DNA of 64,000 bases from Opacimonas sp002292215 (GTDB lineage: Bacteria; Pseudomonadota; Gammaproteobacteria; Enterobacterales; Alteromonadaceae). Below, one piece after another: positions 18,475 through 26,200 of this stretch. The notes under the pieces are model-generated. The model was not told the origin of the DNA. It worked only from the letters and a program-made list of their open reading frames with translations, and did no database searches. The translations under genes were made by a program, and so were the position numbers. Every line of letters starts with the position of its first letter. Position 1 is the first letter of the stretch. The DNA is taken from NCBI GenBank assembly GCA_943846745.1, contig OX044360.1, positions 372,001 through 436,000 on the forward strand, given 5' to 3'.

Positions 18475-20263
18475 TTAATTAGCGTTAGCCTGTGTGATGG
18501 TATGGATCAAAGTATCGAGGACACCATCAGTTTGTTGTTGAATATCTGTCACTTGGACGTCAATTAGCATATCAGGAATGACTCCTTGATTAGGGATTGA
18601 GCTTAATTCACTCGATGATATTCCACTAGGTAAGTATTTAAAAATCGGAATATCGATTTCGATTTGCGTATTGGGTAAAGTTAAGAAGAATATACCCCCA
18701 CCATTAATACCGCGCAAATTACCGCCTGTAGGCTGGCCGACTATCGTGGCTAAACCTTGGTCTTGATATTGTTTAGCTAACATAAATGTTGCCGACGCAT
18801 TGGCGCCATCGACTAACAGCCAAACTTTGCCTGTAAATGGTTTTTCTACTGGCGTTAAGTTAGGCATTGGCATGCTCGTTTGAGTATATAATCGTTGATC
18901 CCAAGTGTTTAAATATGGCTTAATTGACTGTGGAACCAAAGGGAACGGTGCGTTGTGGGGTAAATGGTAACGATTGATTCACCGTCGCGGATAAATACTC
19001 ACCTAACTGTAACATTGGTAAATCTAAACCACCCCCATTGCCGCGTATGTCAATAATGAGATCTTGCACTGCAGCATCGTTAAACAATGTAAATGCTTGG
19101 GTATAAAACGCCGGCCAATCAAAATCTATATTATATGTCGCAAAAGTACCGATTTTAAGATAGCCAATTTGATTATTGTTAACGGTGCTATATTGCAAGC
19201 TATTGCGGATATTTGCTAAGTCAGGGAGCTGTTGATAGAGAGCTACTTGGCGTTGTTTTAAGGTACTACCGGACACATCAACAATTAACTGTCTACCTGT
19301 ATTAGGTAAGCGCAAGGTTAATTTATAGGTAGTTTCATCTTGATTTTGGCCAAACAATAAAGGGAAATAAGCATCAAATAGTTGATAACTTGTAGTAGGT
19401 AATAACTGTGTTAGATATGAAAGTCGCGCGGCATTATCGCCATCAACGCTGAGATAGGGGGCAAGCTGTTGGTTAATCGTAGCAACTTCTATATTGTTAA
19501 TTGCGATGATTTCTGTACCGGGTCGAATAATCGATTTATCGGATAAGTTATGGCTTATGTACCAGCGGCCAGCAAGATTTTGAAATAACAATGGCAGCTT
19601 ATTTGCTGGTGCTAATGTCAGTTGATCGATGAACGCACTCTGATTATAAATACCAGTGTGTGTATGACCGCAGTGTAAACTCGCAGCGAGTTTACTAAAA
19701 CTTAAATACGCGTCCTTGACAGATAATGCTTGGGCAAAGTCTTGTTTGGTTTGAGAAAATATTTGATTGAGTTGGGTTTCATCTAAATACCGATCAGCAC
19801 CTGCATGCACTTGAGTCATGGCTATACGTGCAATTGCTAAATCAGCTTGAAGCTGGGCAGGCGTATAAGAGTCAACATCACTAAAGTTAATCGTGTCAGG
19901 GACGCCGAAGGTATGTTTGGCTTGGGTATGGGCACTAGTGAGTTTAGTTTGACGAAACCCTTGGATCGGCTCAAGTTCTATTACATCAGCTTGACCCAGC
20001 TGCTCAGCGGGTGCGAGTGTGACCAATTGATAGCGAATAGTTTGCCCGACTTGCGTCGCAGGCAGCCATAACGAAAGTTGGTAATGATCACCTTGGCGAA
20101 TTAATTCTATGGGGGTATCCATACTCAACGGTTGCGTTTGCCCAATAATATACAGTCCAGTTTGATCCGGAGAATGCACATTGATACTTAAGGTATTGGC
20201 AATTACAGAGGTGCTAAAAAAGCAGGAGAAACAAACACAAATTACAGCAGCCATTGCTTTCAT
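18475..20263 (-). pseudogene. S41-family peptidase, interrupted by one frameshift
   Basis: Two minus-strand frames join into about 595 residues. The first (20263 to 18920) has a signal peptide ending VIANTLS, an N-terminal domain of unknown type, and the S41 core with LIDIRGNGGGLDLPML. The second (from about 18939 to 18475) continues with KVWLLVDGANASATFMLAKQ, where the S41 catalytic serine region lies, and GQPTGGNLRG. Removing one base from the CCC/TTT run near 18930 restores ...TVPLVPQSIKPYL.... S41 enzymes are C-terminal-processing proteases; this one would be exported. The gene converges on the pullulanase and has its own start region. A real lesion or an assembly error are both possible. 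Confidence 0.82.
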
Positions 20264-20461
20264 TTTACATATCCTTATATGACAGATGCATTAATATAGC
20301 ATAACTTTGATAGTAGGCTAGCGGAACTTTAAACTGGCTTTCGTCTGTAAGACTGTCATAGTAAATACATAAAAATTGTAGGAATTGTCATCGAAAAAAT
20401 AGTAAGGTATTGAAATTAGATAAGTATGAGAGCTTTGTGAAATGAAACTATCTTTTAGTTA

Positions 20462-20491
20462 CTATGCGGTCTGCATAATAAGTTGTTAGGT
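20462..20491 (+). other. attC-like right end
   Basis: GCATAATAAGTTGTTAGGT ends in the recombination-type core GTTAGGT, and the next gene starts 5 bp later, as is normal for a cassette. I find no matching left arm upstream. Confidence 0.5.
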
Positions 20492-20496
20492 TTTTA

Positions 20497-20850
20497 ATGG
20501 AATTTGTTGTAGGAATATTGTCAATAGTAATATATTTGATTGTTGGATTTGTGGTTGGTTTTGTAACCACCTCTCATCATTATGTGTTGGCTGGATATAG
20601 ACCAAAAACATCGAATAAGTTAATTTTATTTTTAGCCAGACCAACAAGAGATATTACAGGTTTTCAAAAATTAATTTATGCATTAGCAATGATAATTTGG
20701 GTTCCAATATTCTTTACGCTTATAGCCTTACCTATTATACTCTCAGGGAAGTATGCGCCTGAAATGACTACGTATATATTAATCGGGTTAATTCCTATTG
20801 GCTTTGTTGGTAAACTCATAGGTGCAAAAAAATGGGAAAGTCTTGTGTAA
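20497..20850 (+). CDS. Small integral membrane protein (cassette gene)
   Basis: The 117-residue protein has about three hydrophobic helices: FVVGILSIVIYLIVGFVVGF at 3-22, ALAMIIWVPIFFTLIALPII near 62-81, and YILIGLIPIGFVGKLIG near 93-109. I do not recognise a family. The ATG lies 5 bp after an attC-like core and an ACCTAAC left arm begins 5 bp after the stop, so the gene fills a cassette exactly. There is no Shine-Dalgarno sequence, which is common in cassettes. Function is unknown. Confidence 0.65.
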   Translation: MEFVVGILSIVIYLIVGFVVGFVTTSHHYVLAGYRPKTSNKLILFLARPTRDITGFQKLIYALAMIIWVPIFFTLIALPIILSGKYAPEMTTYILIGLIPIGFVGKLIGAKKWESLV

Positions 20851-20855
20851 AGAAA

Positions 20856-20893
20856 ACCTAACAAGAAATGAAACAAGGACAAAAAACAGTTGA
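20856..20893 (+). other. attC-like left end
   Basis: ACCTAACAAG followed by AAATGAAACAAGGAC has the form of an attC left arm (R'' and L''). No complementary right arm follows; the ParE-like remnant is joined directly, so the other half was probably deleted. Confidence 0.5.
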
Positions 20894-21115
20894 CTTTTTT
20901 TAAGAAAATCACATGGCTATCTTGAGGATATTTAAAGTAATCTTTTGCAATTTCTTCGCAAGGCTTTCCTAAAGTTGGTTTGCTAGTAATCGAGATACTT
21001 GGTCAAATTGAGTTAGATAAATATTACGTTGTTCGCTGCCCCATTTTGACTGAGTGAAAACTGCAATATTTTTTAAATCTTGCTTGGCCCTAACAGATAT
21101 TTTGAATTTAATCAC
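20880..21115 (-). pseudogene. ParE-like toxin remnant
   Basis: From a GTG at 21115 the minus strand reads IKFKISVRAKQDLKNIAVF and then SKWGSEQRNIYLTQFDQVSRLLA, the ParE pattern. It hits a stop at 20969-20971, but a shifted frame continues with KPTLGKPCEEIAKDYFKYP and DSHVIF, which is the rest of the conserved ParE core. The normal C-terminal strands (R-I-L-H type) are absent and the frame runs into the attC-like arm. The gene therefore has a frameshift and a lost 3' end. It is preceded with no gap by a ParD-like remnant, as in real parDE operons, though oriented against the other cassette genes. Confidence 0.65.
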
Positions 21116-21208
21116 TTACCAAGTTAACCGTCTAGTTCTGAAATTAGCGAATCCAGTTTGAACTTGATTAGATATAAAATTATCAAAATGGTCGCCTAGA
21201 TAAGTCAA
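21116..21208 (-). pseudogene. ParD-like antitoxin remnant
   Basis: A 30-residue frame reads TYLGDHFDNFISNQVQTG and then diverges, ending at a TAA that abuts the ParE-like GTG. The L-G-D-H-F-x-x-F-I-x-x-Q-V-x-x-G pattern is the N-terminus of ParD ribbon-helix-helix antitoxins, which are normally about 80 residues. The C-terminal toxin-binding part is missing, so an internal deletion is likely. The start is uncertain (TTG at 21208). Confidence 0.6.
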
Positions 21209-21250
21209 GTTAAATGATAATAAAAAGTTGAAGGCGGACCATTTACAAAA

Positions 21251-21283
21251 GCGGTAAGTGGCGGCTTATGCAAAGTGTTAGGT
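21251..21283 (+). other. attC-like right end
   Basis: GCGGCTTATGCAAAGTGTTAGGTGC closely resembles the 3' end of known attC sites (a G-C-G-G-C-T-T-A-T-G-C-A-A-A-G run before GTTAGGT). The left arm is not clear. Confidence 0.55.
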
Positions 21284-21368
21284 GCTTCATTGAACATAGT
21301 GATATTTATATGTTTAAGTGGTAGGTTAGGTTTTTATAAGTCTTATTTTTAAATTAAAAGGAATCGTT

Positions 21369-21452
21369 ATGTCTTGGGCAGCAGTAGGTGGAGTAGTAGT
21401 TGTATTTATCATTATATTCATAGCAGTCTCATCTTCAAAAAAGAAAAAATAA
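21369..21452 (+). CDS. 27-residue single-helix membrane peptide
   Basis: A short frame starts MSWAAVGGVVVVFIIIFIAV and ends SSSKKKK. It has one strong transmembrane helix and a basic tail, which predicts N-out, C-in orientation. A ribosome site (AAAAGGA) lies 5 bases before the ATG. It is bracketed by an attC-like right end 86 bp upstream and an ACCTAAC left arm 26 bp downstream, so it is a whole cassette gene. I recognise no family. It resembles small type I toxins or small membrane regulators in form only. Confidence 0.5.
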   Translation: MSWAAVGGVVVVFIIIFIAVSSSKKKK

Positions 21453-21477
21453 GGCAGCTTTATTAATATAAAGAAAC

Positions 21478-21537
21478 ACCTAACAAACACGTCAATTAGG
21501 ACGCTCGTAAGTTCGCGTCTATTACACGAGCGTTATT
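21478..21537 (+). other. attC-like left arm with internal hairpin
   Basis: ACCTAACAAACACGTC is followed by a hairpin (ACGCTCGT at 21501-21508 with ACGAGCGT at 21526-21533). A clean GTTRRRY right core is missing. Confidence 0.5.
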
Positions 21538-21588
21538 CGCCTTTAAACATTGCTTGACTAGGTATGGCACTGCCGTATTGTGTGTTCT

Positions 21589-21705
21589 ATGGTTTCTATA
21601 GAAACAAGCTTCTTTACAAAACTATTACCAGATTACTTATCGGACGATGAGTACCGTGGTTTTCAATCTTATATTATTCAAAAGCCAGATGCTCACTATA
21701 TATAG
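21589..21705 (+). pseudogene. HigB/RelE-type toxin remnant
   Basis: The frame MVSIETSFFTKLLPDYLSDD followed by EYRGFQSYIIQKPDA is the N-terminal third of HigB-2-like toxins (a V-x-I-E-T-S-x-F-T start and a D-D-E-Y-R-x-F-Q motif). It ends at TAG after 38 codons, where the family continues with a G-T-G-G-L-R-K motif for another 70 or so residues. The remainder is deleted. A matching antitoxin remnant follows 62 bp later. Confidence 0.65.
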
Positions 21706-21767
21706 TAAGTCGGAGCGCGCTACTATCGCAGGTCATGTTTTGAAACAAATAGCAGAGGCAATCGAAA

Positions 21768-21917
21768 ATGTCTCAGGTTATGTTTGCAGGTTTACTTGGT
21801 GTCAGTACAAGCAATTTGCATGATTGGGAATAAGGTCGGAGAAATCCTCAAGGGCCAGCAATTGCATTATTGCGGATAGCTGAGTAACACCCCGAAGTTT
21901 TTAGCGAGTTGAGATAA
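21768..21917 (+). pseudogene. HigA-type (XRE) antitoxin remnant
   Basis: The frame reads SQVMFAGLLGVSTSNLHDWE, stop, GRRNPQGPAIALLRIAE, stop, HPEVFSELR, stop. Ignoring the two internal TAA codons (21831 and 21885) this is the characteristic helix-turn-helix and C-terminus of HigA antitoxins. The N-terminal part is missing. It cannot make a working antitoxin, so the pair is dead. Confidence 0.7.
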
Positions 21918-21927
21918 GCGGAGTGGT

Positions 21928-21996
21928 GAATAACAAATGCATGAAGACGGATTTTTCAGAAAAGCGCTGCCAAACCGCTTATTCAGAGTGTTAGTT
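21928..21996 (+). other. attC-like site
   Basis: This 69-bp interval begins GAATAACAAATGC and ends in GTTAGTT. TGAATAA (21927-21933) and TTATTCA (21979-21985) are complementary, as expected for the folded bottom strand of an attC site. It is the only site here with both ends at normal spacing. Confidence 0.5.
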
Positions 21997-22403
21997 GGCA
22001 AAGGTTTTTAATGTTCTCTATTTTTTTGGTCTTGCCCTTTCTCTAACATTTATCATCTTTGCTAAATTTTCAGGCTTTGACCGCGACAAAAATTTCTACC
22101 CTGCTATTCTCATAGTTATTGCCGCTTACTATGTACTTTTCGCAATCATATCTGGGTATTCGGTGTTGCGCGAACAGCTTATTGCTTTTGTATTTAGTCA
22201 TAGCGGTGTTTGGCGCATATAAGTCATTAGCTATCGAAGGTGCAGGCATTGCTGTTCATTGCGGCTACGATATTTTTCATGTCTTTTACTTAAGTAATAA
22301 CGTAGCTCCGAATTGGTGTGCACCTTTTTGTGCCACGCTAGACTTCATGCTTGGATTTTGGGTAATCGATCTTTTCAAGAGTAGAGACTTGCCAGTTAAC
22401 TAG
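21995..22403 (+). pseudogene. Small multi-helix membrane protein, frameshifted
   Basis: Frame 1 (to 22222) reads FNVLYFFGLALSLTFIIF, then FYPAILIVIAAYYVLFAII. Frame 2 takes over near 22190 with LVIAVFGAYKSLAIEGAG and ends with a helix around CATLDFMLGFWVIDLF. Removing one base between about 22160 and 22205 gives one protein of about 135 residues with four hydrophobic segments. I cannot name the family. The frame opens at the attC-like core, so it is probably the last cassette gene. The start (TTG 21995) is uncertain. Confidence 0.5.
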
Positions 22404-24177
22404 TCTTTTGTAACCGTGCTATATGTGCTTCTAGGTTCATCCCACCGGCACGTTGGGCCCGGAGATAATAATATAAGGCTTCAATATTGCGTTGGCGTTT
22501 ATCCAATATTCGCGCGGCTTGCAAATTGATGTATCCATCATGGGGTAGGGCATCAGCAAGGATCAGCGTTGTCTTAATGACCATCTCGATATCTTTGTTT
22601 TCTTTGTATCGAGTTAACGCAGTCTGCATCATATCCAGCCAACTCACTTGTTTAAGATGAGCAGCTTTACCTAATGCGGTTTCCCAATTATGTGGGGTGG
22701 GTAAATTTATCGGTTGTGGAGAATCCGTAAATGGATAATCAGCCATTAACGTTAATACATCAGCAAATCCTTTGTATTCCTCACTCGGTAATATTGGCCG
22801 ACGTTGCCAAGCTGTGTTTGCATCGACATAGTATTGCCGTTGATTTTTGTCGGCTAATAGTTCGAGCTGCCATAAACGTTCATAAAATGCATTAGCAATC
22901 ACAAAATAGCCACTGACGTTAGGGTGTAAATGCTCCAGCATGACATTTCGGCCAATCAGATTCTGTTGACTGCGTTGGCGTAATGCCGCTTGCGCATCAA
23001 CCAGTGACACATGTGAAAACTCCCGGGCAAGCTCACGTATGACTTCATTGATAGCCGCTGGTGCGCGAAACCGTAATAGATCATGTTCGGTCGCTAACGC
23101 AAATTGGGTCTGTGCACATGCATTGAGTCGGCGAACCACACAGTACTGGCCTAACTTAAAATGCAACTCAGCACTAGGTTGGGCTAACGCACCGGCCGCA
23201 TTTATTAGCGAGGCTAAATCTGTGGTGACTTGATTGGGCTTTGCTAACGTAGGTAATTGTTGTAATTGGCGCAGTAAATCGACTGGGATCGGATGACTTG
23301 CAAACGGTGGATGGTCTTGTTCATTACTGGCGATAGTCGCAATTAATACGGGAATGCTAGCCTGACCATAACGCTGGAGTAAGGTGTGCATGTTGTCACG
23401 AAACTGGTTTATTCCAGCATTAAAAATTGCAGAATCAGTGCCAATGTTTTTGTGTTTAGCTACTTGTGACATTAAGGTGCGTGCAGAATTTGATTTGTCT
23501 TCAGTGCCAGGAATAGCAGGCACTGCGGCGGCTGATCCTGCCATACCCTCATTAGACAATTGTGCGAGTGTATTTTGCATCAACTGAAACACGCGCCAAT
23601 GTTTTAAGCGCAAGAACCAGCGTGTCGAGAAGCCAGAGTCTGATACGACAAAATTAGATCCAACTCCCAAAATACCCAAAAACTCATTATGTCCGGCATA
23701 AACTAAGATAGCATCGGGTTGTTGTGCAATAATTTCATCGGCAAAATCCAGTAAGGTATAAGAGTTCACGGCCGACATGGCAGTATTAACGACTTCGACA
23801 TAGTGTCCAGGTTTGGACGCACGCACACGACTATCAAGCATGCCGGCTAAAGAAGCACCTAAGCCATAAGGGTATCCCGCAGCAGTAGAGCCACCTTGGA
23901 CGAATAGTCGAAATCCATTATCAGGTTTGGTGTTAAGTAAAAAGTTGGCTTCCATACTAACGGTTGGCTGCGCTGCTTGTTGGTCTTGGGCAAAGTAGCG
24001 TTTGATAATGTCAGGGCGCGGCAATTGATATTCAGGATGTGACGGATTGTCAATAAACAGTGGATATTCTTGACCATAATCGACAACGCGTAAGATTAAT
24101 TCAAATAATAAAAAGAAGATCACTGGAATAGCCAGTGCGATGCCGTACATTGCCCAAGTATGTGCGGTTTTTTTCAT
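22396..24177 (-). CDS. Membrane-anchored SGNH/GDSL-type hydrolase
   Basis: The 593-residue protein has an N-terminal membrane anchor (residues about 10-30) and then an SGNH-type domain: FVQGGSTAAGYPYG with the candidate nucleophile S97, VVNTAMSAVNSY, ILVYAGHNEFLG (block III Asn) and MLEHLHPNVSGY (block V His). The C-terminal 100 residues are helical and repeat-like. SGNH proteins are esterases or O-acyl-modifying enzymes; here the domain would face the periplasm. The start overlaps the stop of the upstream paralogue by 4 bp (ATGA 24174-24177). Divergent transcription from a carbamoyltransferase/SxtJ/DUF5989 operon suggests a joint role in modifying a surface glycan or lipid. The substrate is unknown. 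Confidence 0.8.
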   Translation of the reverse strand: MKKTAHTWAMYGIALAIPVIFFLLFELILRVVDYGQEYPLFIDNPSHPEYQLPRPDIIKRYFAQDQQAAQPTVSMEANFLLNTKPDNGFRLFVQGGSTAAGYPYGLGASLAGMLDSRVRASKPGHYVEVVNTAMSAVNSYTLLDFADEIIAQQPDAILVYAGHNEFLGILGVGSNFVVSDSGFSTRWFLRLKHWRVFQLMQNTLAQLSNEGMAGSAAAVPAIPGTEDKSNSARTLMSQVAKHKNIGTDSAIFNAGINQFRDNMHTLLQRYGQASIPVLIATIASNEQDHPPFASHPIPVDLLRQLQQLPTLAKPNQVTTDLASLINAAGALAQPSAELHFKLGQYCVVRRLNACAQTQFALATEHDLLRFRAPAAINEVIRELAREFSHVSLVDAQAALRQRSQQNLIGRNVMLEHLHPNVSGYFVIANAFYERLWQLELLADKNQRQYYVDANTAWQRRPILPSEEYKGFADVLTLMADYPFTDSPQPINLPTPHNWETALGKAAHLKQVSWLDMMQTALTRYKENKDIEMVIKTTLILADALPHDGYINLQAARILDKRQRNIEALYYYLRAQRAGGMNLEAHIARLQKTS

Positions 24178-26042
24178 GAGGATGGGCTCGCATATTGTTT
24201 AATTTGTTGTAAATATTGTTGCGCTTGAGGATGCTCTGGCTGCAGCGTCAAGACCCACTTTAGCGTCACCAACGCTTGCTCAAATAAGCGTTTATTAAAT
24301 TGAATTTGGGCTAAGCTCAATTGCATATTTATATCGTTGGGGGTTAGCCTAACGGCTTGTAACGCATAAAAATGAGCATAATCAAAACTGCCAGCTTGAC
24401 GATATAAATTTGCGGCTCCGTGGGCATACTGAGCATTAAAAGGTAGGCCATCCGCTAATGTACTTGCAGCATTAGCAGCGAGTAACCATTGTTGGGTTTG
24501 TTGGTAATGATTCACCAAATGGGTTTGTTGTGCGAGGTAATCATTGTTCTGTATACGGGCCAAGCCGATTTTCTCAGGGGGATTATTGGGAACCAATTTT
24601 GGAACCGGTTGCGGTGTCTGCGTAAATGGATAGTCCGAGGTCAAGTTATTGATTTTATGTTGCGCAAAGATAATGTCTGCAGCACTGACTTGAGTATGTT
24701 GTTGCGCTATATTTTGCGTATCTTGATAGGGCGCAGGCGGCAACAAGCCGTGTTCAACCATTGCAGCTAATGCACTGTGCGCTAATAAAGTATACCCCTG
24801 AGCATTGGGATGTAAATGCTCCAGCATGAGATCATTACCTATGATGCCATCGACACTAGCTGCGTTTAACATCGCTTTGCCATTAACCAAATGCACATGT
24901 GAGTTTGCCTGAGCGAGTTCAGTGATAATGGCATTAAAGTGCTCAGGGGCCCGAAAACGTAAACCATCCAAATTACGTGCATTCGTGAAGTGTTTGTTGC
25001 TCAAGGTAAGATTGTTGTCAGTGGATTTATTCTGAAGGTTTACACGTTGTTGATTTAACAAAGCCTGTGCATAACGATAATTGACTAGGGCGTGATAACT
25101 ATGCTGCTGGTAAATACGTTGAATGTCGGACAGTGAGAGTTGTGCAGCGTTAATTTCTGATAACACTGATTCGGGTAATGGATAGGTACTATTAAACGGC
25201 GCTTGATCGCGGTCGTTACTGGCTATAGTTGATAAAAATACGGGTAATTTAGCGATACCAAATTGCGTAATAATATGTTGGAGGTTATCGTTAAATTGGC
25301 TGATCCCCGAAAGATAAGCAGGTGAGTCAAAAGCAATCGATTGGTTTTTGGCAATACTAGCCATAACGGTACGCGATGCATGATTATTCGAACCAGATCC
25401 CGTGTCGGCATGACTGATATCACTACTGGAGCTTATATTTAGTAAAATAGACTGCAACAACTGCACCAAACGCCACTCTTTGAGAGTTAAGTACAACAGG
25501 TTCAGCCCATGACTGCCCAAGCCCTGATAACTAGAGCCGACCCCCATAACGCCTAAATACTCATTATGTCCAGCGTAGATATATATAGCATCAGGCTCTA
25601 TAGCCAGTACTTCATCGACAAAATCACGCAGCATATAGGTATTGATGGAAGACATCGCCACATTAATCACTTCGATATGACGCTGTGGATATAACCCCTT
25701 TAACCGATGTTGCAAAATTCCAGCGGGTGCACCGAACCGACCATAGGGAAACCCTGCAGCAGTAGAACCACCCATAGCCACAATCCGGAGTGAGTCCTTG
25801 GGTTTATGAGCTAAAAAAAACTGCGTATCAATGGCAACATTCGGCGCCGCATCAGGGGAGGGGAAATAACGTTGGATCACTTGCGGATTAGGTTGCATAT
25901 AAGCAGGTTGATTAGGCACTGGTATAAATAACTGGTGGCTATTGCCATAACCAATAATACGTAATATCCCTTCCAATCCCAATAAAACTAGAATCGGGAT
26001 GGAGAGTGAAATAACGTAAAACAATGTGTGGGATTTTTTCAT
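24174..26042 (-). CDS. Membrane-anchored SGNH/GDSL-type hydrolase with TPR tail
   Basis: The 622-residue protein is a paralogue of the next gene with the same order: an N-terminal anchor (about 8-30), AMGGSTAAGFPYG with S93, VINVAMSSINTYMLRDFVDE, IYIYAGHNEYLGVMG and MLEHLHPNAQGY. The last 90 residues form TPR-like repeats (AHFYALQAVRLTPND, then ALVTLKWVLTLQPEH). It is the first gene of the minus-strand pair, 158 bp from the divergent carbamoyltransferase gene. Tandem duplication with retained catalytic blocks argues that both are active on related substrates. The extracytoplasmic side is inferred from the anchor. Reaction and substrate are unknown. Confidence 0.8.
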   Translation of the reverse strand: MKKSHTLFYVISLSIPILVLLGLEGILRIIGYGNSHQLFIPVPNQPAYMQPNPQVIQRYFPSPDAAPNVAIDTQFFLAHKPKDSLRIVAMGGSTAAGFPYGRFGAPAGILQHRLKGLYPQRHIEVINVAMSSINTYMLRDFVDEVLAIEPDAIYIYAGHNEYLGVMGVGSSYQGLGSHGLNLLYLTLKEWRLVQLLQSILLNISSSSDISHADTGSGSNNHASRTVMASIAKNQSIAFDSPAYLSGISQFNDNLQHIITQFGIAKLPVFLSTIASNDRDQAPFNSTYPLPESVLSEINAAQLSLSDIQRIYQQHSYHALVNYRYAQALLNQQRVNLQNKSTDNNLTLSNKHFTNARNLDGLRFRAPEHFNAIITELAQANSHVHLVNGKAMLNAASVDGIIGNDLMLEHLHPNAQGYTLLAHSALAAMVEHGLLPPAPYQDTQNIAQQHTQVSAADIIFAQHKINNLTSDYPFTQTPQPVPKLVPNNPPEKIGLARIQNNDYLAQQTHLVNHYQQTQQWLLAANAASTLADGLPFNAQYAHGAANLYRQAGSFDYAHFYALQAVRLTPNDINMQLSLAQIQFNKRLFEQALVTLKWVLTLQPEHPQAQQYLQQIKQYASPSS

Positions 26043-26200
26043 TATTATTATCCACAGGTATGCAAGGTGACTATGTTTTCGAGTATATATTGTTTGAACT
26101 TGGGTTCACAACTTTCTAGGTATTTAATTAACAAAATATTAACTTCCCCGCAGGTTTTATGGCACAATTAGTCATATAAAAGATTGCCACAATAATTATA

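Larger units (their letters stand above)
20462..22403 (+). mobile_element. Decayed integron-type gene-cassette array without integrase
   Basis: About 2 kb between two intact genes contains four half or whole attC-like sites with GTTAGGT/ACCTAAC ends: right ends at 20485-20491 and 21277-21283, left ends at 20856-20862 and 21478-21484, and a whole 69-bp site at 21928-21996. Between them lie short plus-strand membrane-protein genes starting just behind the sites and two ruined toxin-antitoxin pairs. Such content is typical of sedentary chromosomal integrons. No integrase gene is in the window, so this would be a cluster of attC sites lacking integrase. Several sites lack one arm, which suggests deletions. 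The assignment is by pattern only. Confidence 0.6.

Noticed and set aside
21187..21253. Imperfect inverted repeat AAATGGTCGCC / GGCGGACCATTT as an attC stem
   Set aside because: The left arm lies inside the ParD-like coding remnant (Gly-Asp-His-Phe codons), so I cannot tell a true site stem from chance; only the 21251-21283 right end was kept.
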